Shown: piece by piece, positions 10,208-21,600 of the stretch | Numbering within the stretch: the stretch's first letter is position 1 | Layout of the letters: each line of letters begins with the position of its first letter | Source: Stachybotrys elegans | Taxonomy: Eukaryota > Ascomycota > Sordariomycetes > Hypocreales > Stachybotryaceae | DNA length: 64,000 bases | NCBI GenBank assembly: GCA_020746835.1 | Contig: JAGPNK010000005.1 | Location: 62,001-126,000 of the forward strand | Direction: 5' to 3' | The notes under the pieces: model-generated | Told to the model about the DNA's origin: nothing | Seen by the model: only the letters and a program-made list of their open reading frames with translations | Database searches by the model: none | Position numbers and translations under genes: made by a program

Positions 10208-13200
10208 ATGTCGACAGACCAGAACGTACTTATTCCTATCAAACTGGATGCTTTCATCCTCAACGATCCTGTCTGTGACGGTGGTCCTCTGAAAGCCAAG
10301 ATCGCGCCAATCACGCAGCCAAACTACACTTTTCTGCGTCTTGACACCTCCTACCTTCAACCCGACATTAGCTACAATGTCGACCTCCACAGCGTCTCGG
10401 GCGCTGACGTGAACTCTCGTATAACGGACCTCGGAACTGGGAAACGTCGTGAGAACCGCCGAGGCGTATACCTCCATTGGACGATTCCGCGTATCTATCG
10501 AAGTGGCGTGGCCGATGCGGAGAAGGAGAATGCAGCGACGGAATCTTTGCCAAACTTTCCCGAGGCGCCCTCACGATGGCTCGTCGTGAGGCAGATTGAG
10601 GACATGAGCAAGGTCGAGCCCGCAGCGGCAAGATCGGCCTTGGAGCCTTTGACGGCCTGGGTTGTGGAGAGCGATCGATGTAGAACCATCGATGGCCCCA
10701 GAACCAGTACAGGACAGCACAAAGAGCCTATCAACATCTTGCCTGATGACACAGACTTGCAAGTAGATGTTGCTCCGTTTGTGGATGCCAATTCCACGAA
10801 TGCAGAGGGGAGTGTTATCGAGAAACAGGCCGAGATCTTCATTGGTGAAAAGATCTTGGCACCAGACTGGACGGAGACAGCAGTAGAAGGCCAGAAAGAT
10901 CCGAAGAAGAGAGTCGACATCCGTCTCATGGGATCCTCGAACGAGCTCTTCCCAGATTTCCAGCTTCATTGCTCCAACGTCTTTTCTATCATCGACAATT
11001 TTGGTTATGGGAAGGACAAGATGACAAACAAGCCTCTGTATGCCACAGCTGTTAAAGCGAGCTATTCAGTTATTGGGTGGAACTCGATGGCAGCCGATGA
11101 CATCGTCAAGCTTGGACTGGCAGACAAACAAACGAACACATACAAAACACGACAAGGTCGATTTAATGAGCTGAACATGCACATTAAAGGTTTCCAAGAC
11201 CAAGCTGATCCCATGGCGTCCTATCCCACAGAAATCGTGGATTGGTTCCGAAAAACGGATGGCAATCAGATCCCTACGAGAAGTGTCTGCCACGGGGCGA
11301 TGTATGGTGTCTCATGGGATCTGAACTCCGCCCCCAAGAATATTCTCGCGGACAGGTTCGCCAAGGTCCTAGCCGAAGCTCAACCAGTAGCTATCGGGAC
11401 AACGCCCATGGACGCCATCATGGCTTACGCAGGTGCCCACGAGGGTATCGAAGGAGGAGAGACAGGCAGGATCGAAGCAGCTTTGAAGCGTCTGGAGGCT
11501 ATTCTACTCAGTCGCGACGATGGCGTCGAGGCTCACATGCAAGCTACTGACTTTCTGTACAACTGGAACTACTCACGTCTTGACGGCGGAGATTGTTTCT
11601 TTGCCGCAGCGAGTGGTGACCAGACGAAGCCACAGCCGGGCCAGGATCCGAAAGAGAGGAAGAAGGAGACTTTGAAGCTCTCGCCCGAGAAACAAGCCAC
11701 GCTGTCTGAGCTCAACAAACAGACTCGATTGAGAGATGCGGCCAAGAGGCGACTGAAAGAACAGCAGTGGAATGCCTTCTCGCTATGGTGGCTCGTGGTA
11801 ACCAAGGCCAAGAAGAACGACGAGACTCGGCAGCGGGTGGAACAACTTGCCAAAAATATCAAGGCGTTGAAGAAATGCATTGATAGCAGCCAGGAGGAAA
11901 TTAACAGATTATTGTCCGGCATCAAGCCATCCGATGCCCTTCCACCGACATCGCCCGCTGACCCCAGCAAGGATGAGGTCAAAGACTTCGAGCCCGGAGT
12001 TTTGGATCCCTTCCAGCAGCAACGTGATCCAACACTACTCGTTGGTGGAATCCAATCGGGCTGGGAAGTAGATTACTTGCTCAAACTACTAGTGCGCCTG
12101 GACTGCCAAGTTGTGAAGCCGGCGGAAGGCGATAGCCCTCTCTGGAAGGCCTTTTTCGACAACTTTGTGGACAAGAAGCTGCCTGAATTTATGCGAGGTA
12201 CTGTCAAGGCACTTCTTCGAGAGTTTGTGACATTGAAAACACGCCACGAGGACGAGGATGATGGTCATCCTGAGCAGCCTAGCATGCTTCGAGAGCAAGG
12301 CCTAATGAATTCGGCTGACTTCAAGCCGTTTGGAGACGACTGGCACTTATACATCAACTCCGAGCCTGAGCGTCCAGCTCTGACCTCCGAGATCCCGCTC
12401 TACCATGACAGGCTTGGCCGATCCTACGACAACGTTGGTAACAAGGACTGTGGTGAGGGCAACGATAAGAGAGACGATCGCGTCCCTGGAGTCTGGAGAG
12501 ACTTGTGGAACGACACGCAGCCGTGGTTTCCACTTTTCCTCGAGTGGGAAGTCGAGTACTTCCATATCAAACACGATGATTGGGATCTCACAAAGTCCAA
12601 GTGCTGGGCAAATGAGGGAGCGAAGCTTCACTACAACATCCCCGAAGGAACCGACTTGGCGAAGACCTACTACAAAACCAAAGACAGACGCCCTTTTGCT
12701 GGTCGCGTCCTGATCCTGCCGCAGCCAGGTTTCACTCTGGAGACGAAGGTCACGCAGCTACTTCAGGATACACTGCCATCCGAGCTCGACAAGATCCTAG
12801 GGTGTGAAGAAAGGAAGTATCTGGTTGAGAACCTCAACAAACTCCAATTCTTGTCGTCGCCGTTGTCAGGGTTCAACAGCCACCTTCAGACGGTGGACCA
12901 AGGCAACCACGTCAAGCCGTCCCTCCGTGATCCCGGCAACGGATCCATCACATTTCTGCCTGAAGCTTATCGGGTCGACGCCGGGTTCAATGGTCCTGCC
13001 ATGGAACTTATGGGTCTCGAAACTGATGTTACCCCGTACGGTGCCATGAAGAAGCCAATTGATGGAGAAGATGGACCGGCCTCCTTCAAGCCAGTCTCTC
13101 ACGGCCAATTCAAGCTGACCAAAGTCAATGTGATTGACAAGTTTGGCCAGGTCATCAACCTTTTGGATACGAGGCCGACGCCTTATGAGCCAAAGCCAGA

Positions 13201-14923
13201 AGACATATCTAGAGCGTGGCCATGCCTCAGCGACTGGTATGCCCCTGGAGCCAAGCCGTCAAGTGCTGGCGGTGACACCAAGCCAATCAAGCTGGTTCCC
13301 AACACAGTCGAGGAGGCTCCCATTTCCAATGACGATAAGCATGAGGCCAAATGCGAATTTGCTCAGGTCCCACCTCAGATCAATCAGCCAGCACGTATAA
13401 ACGCCGCCTGGGTCATTCCTCGTGACCCTGTGAAGGAAAGCATCACAGGCGGCCTATTACCGCACGAATCTGGAGTTATCGGCGAGGATATCCCTACCTC
13501 ACCGCCCGATGCCTCTCCACCCCCTTTCTGGAGAGCAGCTAGTGAATGGGACTCCCCGATCTGGGGCTGGGTGGTGGTTAACTATGCCAATTATGGCCTC
13601 CAATTCTTCCTGCCTTCCGGCGTCTTCTATCGCGAAGTTCGCACGGGAGGCCCTGATGGTGCCATGGAATCTCCGGACTGGCTTCCGTTCACGAAGCCTG
13701 ACGACCCGGAAGATCGTGGAGGCGACGAGGACGGAGGTCCAAAGGCGAAGCAGCTTGCACGTCTCGTTGAGAAAATTGCTTCAAATTCTGGATATCTCAA
13801 GGCATTCATTGCCATGGTCAACTCTGCTACTGTATCCACGGGTACATCAGCACCAAGTGCCTACTCCGAGTTCAAGAGCGCTCTGATTGGCAAGCCATTG
13901 GCTTTGGTGAATATGGGCTTCTCTTTGGAGCTCTCGCAGCCGTCTCTGACCTCTCAGCTGGTCAAAGACGGTAAGGAGGAGAAGCAATTGTACAAGAACC
14001 CGGTCACAAAGACAACGCCTGGGCCGGGTTGCGAGAGGGACGACGTTTACGACGCGCAGTACTACCGCTTCCCTGTCCAATTCGGCGATGTCGAGCGTGG
14101 CTTTGATGGCCTGGTGTGCTACTTCAAGACCAAGCCAGCAGAACAACTTCAGATTGGCGATGCATTGGATTTAAACACCATGTACACGCACTTCGGCCCA
14201 GATGTGCCTTTCTTCCAGTCAGAACTTGCAAAAGTTACTCATCCCTCTGAAGTATGCATCGCAGGATCTGGAAACGAGGATGATCCGTACAACTATATCA
14301 CTACCATCGGACGCGACAACTATCCTAAGCTACCGCCTTATTACATTGACCCATTGGCCGATATCAAGCGGGGACTCAGTCTAAGCCCTACAGACTACGA
14401 GGACTTGACCAACGGCCAACTAGCGGTGTTTGGAGCCATCGTTGATCCTTTCTCCGCAGTTCATGCTTACTCGGGCGTGTTGCCTGTCAAGGAATTGGTC
14501 TTACCTGACTGGACGTGGCAAGGACCAATCCAGCAGATCTCTGCTTTCTTCCACGCAGGCCCGGTGCTAGTCACGTGGGATATTCCCAAGTTTGACCCGG
14601 GCAATCAGTTGACCCAGGGGAAATTGGTCCCCAAGATTGTGGACAAGAAGAAGGGCGAGCATGGAGTGGCTTTGCCGGGAGGGTCTTTGGGACAGTGGAC
14701 TTGGCTGCAGGCTTACATGGACGACGCTCAAGCAAGCAGGTCACCTGGGCAGAATGCATTACTGGGTGGAGGGGAGGAGGAACCGCCTGCTACAGAGCGA
14801 TTAGAAAAGTTCATGCCGGTTGCGGTGGACTTGGTGGACGACATGGCCCATCTGGAGAGGGGTCCGTATACGGCGTTGGAGGGCTACCTGCAGATGGCAT
14901 CTGGAGCGGTTCAGGAGAAGTAG
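10208..14923 (+). CDS. Giant protein B of the island (1571 aa), bacterial-like, unknown function
   Basis: An intronless 1571-residue protein starting at a CACCATGTCG context. The N-terminal part has R-G-V-Y-L-H-W-T-I-P (about residue 86) followed 30 residues later by P-S-R-W-L-V-V-R-Q. From memory, G-x-x-L-H-W-A-L-P-D plus N-R-W-L-V-x-R is a signature of large bacterial proteins of unknown role. Later come a charged coiled-coil-like helix (about 535-575), P-W-F-P-L-F-L-E-W-E-V-E (about 772), an L-S-S-P-L-S-G-F-N block (about 883), N-V-I-D-K-F-G-Q-V-I (about 974), and a C-terminal block rich in W and P (V-L-P-D-W-T-W-Q-G-P). No signal peptide, membrane helix or catalytic motif is evident, so it is probably a structural or scaffold protein. 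It shares the promoter gap with protein A and is followed on the same strand by the 522-aa gene and the MBL giant. The whole frame is open without introns, unusual for a 4.7-kb ascomycete gene. Confidence 0.8.
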   Translation: MSTDQNVLIPIKLDAFILNDPVCDGGPLKAKIAPITQPNYTFLRLDTSYLQPDISYNVDLHSVSGADVNSRITDLGTGKRRENRRGVYLHWTIPRIYRSGVADAEKENAATESLPNFPEAPSRWLVVRQIEDMSKVEPAAARSALEPLTAWVVESDRCRTIDGPRTSTGQHKEPINILPDDTDLQVDVAPFVDANSTNAEGSVIEKQAEIFIGEKILAPDWTETAVEGQKDPKKRVDIRLMGSSNELFPDFQLHCSNVFSIIDNFGYGKDKMTNKPLYATAVKASYSVIGWNSMAADDIVKLGLADKQTNTYKTRQGRFNELNMHIKGFQDQADPMASYPTEIVDWFRKTDGNQIPTRSVCHGAMYGVSWDLNSAPKNILADRFAKVLAEAQPVAIGTTPMDAIMAYAGAHEGIEGGETGRIEAALKRLEAILLSRDDGVEAHMQATDFLYNWNYSRLDGGDCFFAAASGDQTKPQPGQDPKERKKETLKLSPEKQATLSELNKQTRLRDAAKRRLKEQQWNAFSLWWLVVTKAKKNDETRQRVEQLAKNIKALKKCIDSSQEEINRLLSGIKPSDALPPTSPADPSKDEVKDFEPGVLDPFQQQRDPTLLVGGIQSGWEVDYLLKLLVRLDCQVVKPAEGDSPLWKAFFDNFVDKKLPEFMRGTVKALLREFVTLKTRHEDEDDGHPEQPSMLREQGLMNSADFKPFGDDWHLYINSEPERPALTSEIPLYHDRLGRSYDNVGNKDCGEGNDKRDDRVPGVWRDLWNDTQPWFPLFLEWEVEYFHIKHDDWDLTKSKCWANEGAKLHYNIPEGTDLAKTYYKTKDRRPFAGRVLILPQPGFTLETKVTQLLQDTLPSELDKILGCEERKYLVENLNKLQFLSSPLSGFNSHLQTVDQGNHVKPSLRDPGNGSITFLPEAYRVDAGFNGPAMELMGLETDVTPYGAMKKPIDGEDGPASFKPVSHGQFKLTKVNVIDKFGQVINLLDTRPTPYEPKPEDISRAWPCLSDWYAPGAKPSSAGGDTKPIKLVPNTVEEAPISNDDKHEAKCEFAQVPPQINQPARINAAWVIPRDPVKESITGGLLPHESGVIGEDIPTSPPDASPPPFWRAASEWDSPIWGWVVVNYANYGLQFFLPSGVFYREVRTGGPDGAMESPDWLPFTKPDDPEDRGGDEDGGPKAKQLARLVEKIASNSGYLKAFIAMVNSATVSTGTSAPSAYSEFKSALIGKPLALVNMGFSLELSQPSLTSQLVKDGKEEKQLYKNPVTKTTPGPGCERDDVYDAQYYRFPVQFGDVERGFDGLVCYFKTKPAEQLQIGDALDLNTMYTHFGPDVPFFQSELAKVTHPSEVCIAGSGNEDDPYNYITTIGRDNYPKLPPYYIDPLADIKRGLSLSPTDYEDLTNGQLAVFGAIVDPFSAVHAYSGVLPVKELVLPDWTWQGPIQQISAFFHAGPVLVTWDIPKFDPGNQLTQGKLVPKIVDKKKGEHGVALPGGSLGQWTWLQAYMDDAQASRSPGQNALLGGGEEEPPATERLEKFMPVAVDLVDDMAHLERGPYTALEGYLQMASGAVQEK

Positions 14924-15906
14924 GATCAGGACTAGCGCATTGTAATATCGATAGTTTCCATCATGGTATCTTTCAGCTGTCTTGCAATCGCAGTCTAGAC
15001 CCTCTTAGATGGTTGCCACCAACCTAAGACACAGAAAAGGCAAAATGCTTTACCACGTACCATTCATATGGATGACTAGGGGCCTGACATGGATCTTTCA
15101 GCCAATCCATGAAGCGAGTACCAGTACATTTGGTGGCGGGAGTAGGTAGCTCGGATAGGCGCTGTAGATATCGAATGTGGATGGCTGGAGATATTGCGTG
15201 ATAAGTGTGATGGATGCGATATGCTAACCCTCTCATCCTTATCGACTCTGCTTTTGCTGCAGTATCATTGCCTGCAAGTAAGATATTGACAATATTACGG
15301 CCGCTTCGGGACCGACGCATATTAGCGGTTTCGTGGCTGAACTGAATACGGCAACCCATGAGTGACAAGGTTCTAGATCTCTTACCCCAGGCCCGCTCTC
15401 CGGCCTCCAACTCCAGGCCAACCCCTCCATCTCAAGGGCGCCCCTCATGGTGGGTAGGTGTATGCAATCGAATGCATATGGCGATATCTTGCATTCTTGT
15501 GGGGGAAATGGTGCACCCCCCTCCATCACGCTGACTTTACCGAAAACATGGGGAGGAGGTAAGCAAATGCTGGGAGGGAGATGGTTTGTACAGTGCGGGG
15601 AAAGCTTCAGCTGAGTCCTTTGCGTCTTACATGGTCAGGGTTCAAGCGGCCAATTGCTTGGGTTCGGCCTATCCGTCGTCAGCCTCAACACCAGAAGCCT
15701 GGATTTCGCCCATCCGGCGTAGGGGGTAGAAGCTCTTCCATTGTGCAGTATCAATGAGAATTGCCAAGCCCCAGCACGGAACCAAGACCTAGTGGTTTTC
15801 TCTCGCCCACCTCCCTCATCATCAGTAGCTCACTCAATCTCTGCTAGGCAAGCTTTCCCGCGCATGCCTTGAAATTTATCCCTCCCAATTCATCTTACTT
15901 TACCTT
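14924..15906. other. Intergenic, promoter of the 522-aa gene
   Basis: About 980 bp with only short frames of unconvincing composition. The last 150 bp are pyrimidine-rich (CTCTCGCCCACCTCCCTC and similar) as in many fungal promoters and lead into the ATG at 15907. No RNA gene or repeat seen. Confidence 0.5.
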
Positions 15907-17650
15907 ATGTCCAGCCAAATAGCCACCAAAGAGCCCAACCAGTCAGCGCTTTTTCCGATCCACAAAGAAGCCCGACTGCAAGAGGCACCGCCCAAGCCCG
16001 AAGAGAAGCAAACATCCAAGCAACCAGACGAGAAAAAAGCCATCATGTCTGCGCAAGATGTGGCCTTCTCCGCTGTTCGCAATCCTGCCAACCGGAATCG
16101 TATCTTCATCTACCGTGTCGCGCCCCAGGATTGCACCTTGAGCTACGAGCAGCGCGCTATCCACAAGGGTGTCTCTGCCCCTCGTTGGAACAAGAATCCT
16201 GGTGATGGTACCGGGGTTCCCTCGACCTTGCTCCGCGCGGAGTCTAACATTGTTACCTTGGTCTTCGACGATGTGGTAAGATGTTTTCTAGGATACGGGT
16301 GATGGCCGTTCGACTGATGTGCTATAATGTAGGTACACATCTACGGAGTGTGCGCGTCGGGCAACCTCCTAAGTCTGCTCAGCCCTTTCGTCGAACCGAT
16401 TGAGCCCAGGGCCGAATGTTGGAAGGGCAAACTAGCTGGGTGTACCTTCGCAGAGCACGATGAGGAGCAGGCCTGGCTGATATACGAGACTAAAGACGGG
16501 TAAGTTCTCTCATCACTTTTGTATTGTTGATCACCCACTGATGGCTACGTCACTTATAGAGATGCCGACGATGCGCCGCCGAAGCTCATGTACTGCGACG
16601 TGACCACCCCCGAGACTCCAGACACTCCTTCGACCGCTGGCGACATCATGTCCAGTACATCTCTGAGTCTTGTCCACGATACTAGGCGCTGCTGGGTCAT
16701 TTATCAGAACAAGAGTGGCCAGCTCGTCGCATATAACGAGAAGGACCAGAAACGTAAGTTTTACTCTGCTAGTCCAATTGCTTCCGGAGGTACTGATCAC
16801 CCCACGCACAGCCAGCGTCATCAGCGCCGACACCTCCCATTTCGAGAGACAGACACCCATCGGAAGCTGCTTCATTCCAGCCAAGAACATTGACGCAACC
16901 CAAGTCCCTGGCTTCCGATGCGATGCTCTCGGTAGACTCATCGTCTACTGGGTCCGTTCATTCAACGGCAAGCCACGTCTGTATCGCTCTCATGCGGATC
17001 TTACGGAGAGGAGCTCCAGCGCTGATTTTAGCGAGCCTCGACAGGCCACTGACAATGGTGTCACCGTGGAGCCTTTGGCGCAGATCAGCGTGATTCCCAA
17101 CCCAGAAACGCAGAGCAACTACCTATTTATCGCAAAGCATGGTGGTGATAACATCTCAAGCGTTACTGACAAGTGGCTCACTAAGAATGAGTCTCTCCAG
17201 GGGCTTGACTTGGCCAGCTCGGAGCTGTTCAAGAGATGGCAGGCCAAAATCCTTGAAGAGGCCCTCCTGGGACGCCGACCTGAAAATGGTCATGGTGGAT
17301 ATCCAGATGGCAGGCTTCCCCACCACCATCATGGCCAGCCTCATCCTCACCTTATTCCCGGGTACTCTAATGGATACACCAATGGCTTGATGGACAAGGT
17401 AGGAGCCAAGATGATGGTAGAGGAGATCATGGAAGATGAGTTGATGGGGAGAAGTGAGAATGGAAGCAGAGACCTCCCTCTTGTCTGGAGGAACAAGGGA
17501 GATGCGACAAAGCCACAACTTCATTCTGGTGTCATTACTCGAACGGCTCGTTCGAAGTGGTCTGAGGCTGAGGTGCAAGTCATGATTCCTGCGGGATCTA
17601 CCATCATGGGAGACATCACGATTCAACTTAAGGTTCGGCCCACCGATTGA
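15907..17650 (+). CDS. 522-aa protein, possibly lectin-like beta-propeller
   Basis: Four exons: 15907-16275, 16333-16499, 16560-16753, 16812-17650, with clean GT-AG introns of 57, 60 and 58 nt and a total of 1569 nt. The protein has a charged, low-complexity N-terminus (about 1-45), then repeated short strand motifs (R-I-F-I-Y-R-V, V-H-I-Y-G-V, A-W-L-I-Y-E-T, K-L-M-Y-C-D-V, C-W-V-I-Y-Q-N, V-Y-W-V-R-S) spaced like blades of a beta-propeller, reminiscent of fungal fucose-specific lectins; this likeness is weak. Residues around 375-420 form a His/Gly/Tyr-rich linker, and the end (I-T-I-Q-L-K-V-R-P-T-D) looks like another strand. No signal peptide. It sits between two giant island genes on the same strand, so it may be a partner, for instance a binding subunit, though that is inference. 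Exon structure is firm; function is uncertain. Confidence 0.75.
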
Positions 17651-18635
17651 TTAATTTCTGCCAAGCGGTTGCGGTACGTCAAAGGCGAGTGATCTTCAGT
17701 ATACGATATCATAGTTTGTAGTGCTATTTTTGTTTTCTGAGAATACATGTTTGCTTCTTGAGAGAGCAATTCTGTAAAACTCCCTGCTAGAGAACGGTCA
17801 TTCGCTAGGGAGAATCATGAATGCCTGCATACAGAAGACACCTTCATCGGCCCACCAGAATAAAGGCAAAGCCTCCAGACTCCAGCTGTGATAGTGCCCT
17901 TCCTAACTCACTTCTGTTTCATAGATCTTACGGCTCCTAATGGGCTGTTCTGGTGTGCTGGGCAGTCTAATTGGTCCAACTTGTCTCCCATCCGATTCCA
18001 TGTGATCACAATTCCTTACCGTTCCAGTCAAAGCTCCGAGCGACCTGAATACTCATTTTCAATAGTCTGTGCGGCTGAGAATAATAGGTCAAGGGTCCAG
18101 AGGACCGGATAGTGGGAAAGAGTATCGCTTGAGCAAGGTAAGCTTATTTCTGCATGATGTACTTGTACTCGTACACCTCGTAAAAGACGGTTGATGGAGG
18201 GGGCGTGTGGAAATGGGCCCTTCAGTCAGCTAGCCACACTCGAAGACCGTAGGATGTAACCAGCTGCCACACTCGCGTATGGTACCAGTACCTCACATCC
18301 ACAATCAGTCCTGGCTTCTGGGGTGGCTGGGCGGTGGTTCCGGCCTCGACTGAAACGGAAAAGAATCGGGGGCTTCTACCCAAACAGTATCCTAGACCTC
18401 CTACATGAGTTCAGCGTGAAGCACGCACGAGCAGTTCTAGGACTGCATGGCCACCAACAGCTTCGAGAGAACTCTTGAATTTTCTTTCCGGTATCCTTAG
18501 CCCAACTGATTGACCTTTTTTTAAAAAAAAAATTTATTTTTTTAAATTTATTTTTTCCATCATCATCTGAAGAACGGTTATTCTCCAAATTGTCCACAGA
18601 CGCTATAGCCTACTGCCTTGTTACTGTTTCCCATC
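17651..18635. other. Intergenic, promoter of the MBL giant
   Basis: About 985 bp without a convincing gene. It contains an A/T homopolymer-rich tract at 18515-18556 close before the ATG at 18636. Nothing else recognisable. Confidence 0.5.
18515..18556. repeat. Poly(T)/poly(A) low-complexity tract
   Basis: Alternating long T and A runs that can fold on themselves, about 80 bp before the start codon of the MBL giant. Poly(dA:dT) tracts in fungal promoters exclude nucleosomes, so it may be a promoter element. It may equally be plain low complexity. Confidence 0.5.
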
Positions 18636-21600
18636 ATGCCCTCAACGGTGAAGGGCTTTCAAGTAGAGTCCTTCCACTTGAATGTGGGAGCAGGCGATGG
18701 AGCCATCCACTTGTTGACTTGCGATCCTGTTGCAAAAGACACTCGTCGGCTCATCGTGCAAGCCTACCTGGTAGATGGCGGCAAGTCAGCAATTTCGGCA
18801 ATGATTGATAGTCTCATCGAGCGGATCGAAACATATTACAACAGCCCGTACAAATACACGAATGGAGACAGCTATCTGAAATTTGACGGCTTCGTCATCA
18901 CGCATTGGGATCACGATCATTATGGCGGGCTCGAAGGGTGGCTTGTAGATCAGATAACGCAAGACACAAGCACGAAGCGATGGTACATCCCTAGAGCTCG
19001 CTACGATGCCAAGACATCAGCTGCACTGAGCTATGCCTACTCGCCAACTGCATGGCCTGCAAAGTCCAGATTTTCTGACAGCAATGGTTTCTTGTGTCGG
19101 GGACAGATGTTGAAGCTAGCAAAGGTGCGAACAGCACACGGTAATCTGCTTGGAAGGAACATATTTCGTCAGCACTCGGAGCCAAACAACTTGGCCAAGC
19201 CATTCACGGCAGAGAACCTGTCGGATTTCCTCAGCTATCCCTCTACAGGCAACCCTATCACTGGCAACCCCATAGAGGTACCAGATATCCCCGGCGACAT
19301 CGGCCTGGCAGTGGAAAATGGAATTGCCCTCCCGGCCATGTATTGCATTGCTGCTGAACGGAAAATAATCGGAGATTCTGTGACCAATTTTACGACTCCA
19401 ACCAATATGTCCAGTCTAGTCTTTATCATCGTGTGGAAGAAGCCGGATTTCCAGCACCGCGTCTCACACTATTTTGCCGGCGATGCCCATACCGCTCTGG
19501 AGAATGCAGTGGCCAGTTGGATAGGCGGAGCCTCGATAACCTCGATTAAGTTGAGCCATCATGGAGCTTCTACTTCGAATCCCCCGGAGAGTTACGCCAA
19601 ATTTGCGCCCAAGAACATCATCGTTTCTGCTGGGGGGCAATATGGTCATCCGAGTAAGTGAATACCAAGTCTTGACCACATGCGTATACATGTAGTTGCG
19701 GCAAAGAATTTATTGTCTACTCTCAAACTAACAGAAATCAGCGTGGCAGGTGGTAGTAGCCATATACCAGTGGTTCCTCTCTGCGCAAAACAGCAAAGGA
19801 GTATTGCGCAAGCCATTCTTGCCTTGCCAATGGCCATACTGGCTGGTAACGACCTACAAGGGCGGCAACAGATTCAGAAAGATCAACAGGGAAGACATCT
19901 TTGGTGGCAAGAAAGTGATCCAGGGGATAACAAGACGACGTGGAGCAAAGAAGACTGTTGGCCAGCTTTTCAGAAAAGTCAATCTTGATCGGAGCAGCAA
20001 AACCGTTCGAATCCGCCTCAAAAATCCATTTACTGCGTATTGGTCGAAGACAGACACCAATGGCAACGAGTTTATTGACATTGATATGTTCATGGATACT
20101 TGCCGCAATATCATGCCAGACATTTCGGCCATTAACACTTGGAAAGTCGGGGAAATTGGCACCATCACCTGCGAGACCGTATCGCTCGGCAAAAATACAA
20201 CCAAGAAAGAGACGGTGTATAAGATGCTTTGCTATGAGGTTTCCTCACGGCCAGATTCAGAGACGGACGGCGAGGCATGGGTTTACGGTCTCGATAAAGC
20301 GAACAAGTGGAAGAGCGCAGCCCTGGAGACAGAGTCTTGTCACTCGTCCTCTTCCTCTTCCAACAGTGACAGGGGAGGAGCCGGTTCAAATTCTCGAGCC
20401 CCGGTGATGGAACAAGATTTTCCTGTCAACTGCTCCACAGCTCTTCTGCTGACCAGAACTAGTGGACGAGTGGGCTATTACGATGAAAATGATGAGGACG
20501 ACACCGATGATGATGATGACGATTACCTCGACCCACCTGGAGCAGTCGATATGCACCCATACAAGGGCCTGGATCAGCCGCGAATTATTGATCTCACAGA
20601 TGGCGTCCCGGATTGGGACGAGATTAAGAAAAGCGACAAGAAAGGTCTAAGTGCTTCCAATCTAGAAGAAGCCACGGAGTCTCCCATGGGGCCTGAGGAG
20701 CAGGTGGATGACGACTGGGACGATCTTGATGATTCGTTATCACTGGCATCACTTGCGTCGCGTCGGGCAAGTTGGGCTAGCAAAGCTGAGGTCCATGCCC
20801 CTACCGAGGTACCTTGGCTACCCATTGTCTCTTTCCAGACGGTTCCTCCTGAGATTCGTGCCTTGGCCGCAAAAGTCTATCTTACTTGTCAAGACGAGAG
20901 AGATCCAAAAACTCCTGTCAAGGTCCCTGCAGGAAGCGAACCATGCGTGCTGCACCCGAAGAACACCCTTCATGGCTTCTTGAACACTCTGCACCTTCAG
21001 GGCATAGGACTTGCCAAAGTGCCTGATGACAAAAACACCACTCCCATCGATACTGAAGACGAGATTTTCCAATGGCTTGCGCGCTTCTCAGGTTGGGAAC
21101 CAGAAAGGACTCCAGTACCCCGCGGGTTCGCTTTTGGAATGCGTAAAGTTCCGGAATGGCCCATCAAGGATCTGGAAAAAACCAGGCTGAATTTTGAGAT
21201 GACAGTGCCGTATCTTACAGGGCCACATCTTCGCTTCAGCACAGACCAAGGGGCGAAGCTCACCTTTTCCCAAACAGACGAGACGGATGTCGGCCAGGTG
21301 AAGAGGGAGGTGACACCAGATGCGTTGGAAAAGCTGCTTGTGAGCCGCAGATCACTAGTGTTTGGGTTGGAGGACCTCACCACCCCATTGCAGACCACTC
21401 TGAGCCAGCTGGCTACCTTTATGAGGGTCGATATGCTCTCGAGCCCTCTGTTGAAGTTCTTGACGGGTGCTGTTGGCTTGACACTGGACACCAAAAAGGA
21501 CTTTCACAATGCTATCTGGTTCCGCCCCTCGATGGACTACGAGACCATTATGCGACTTCAGTTCCATATCGAGACCACTGGCTTCAATAACTGGCTACAT

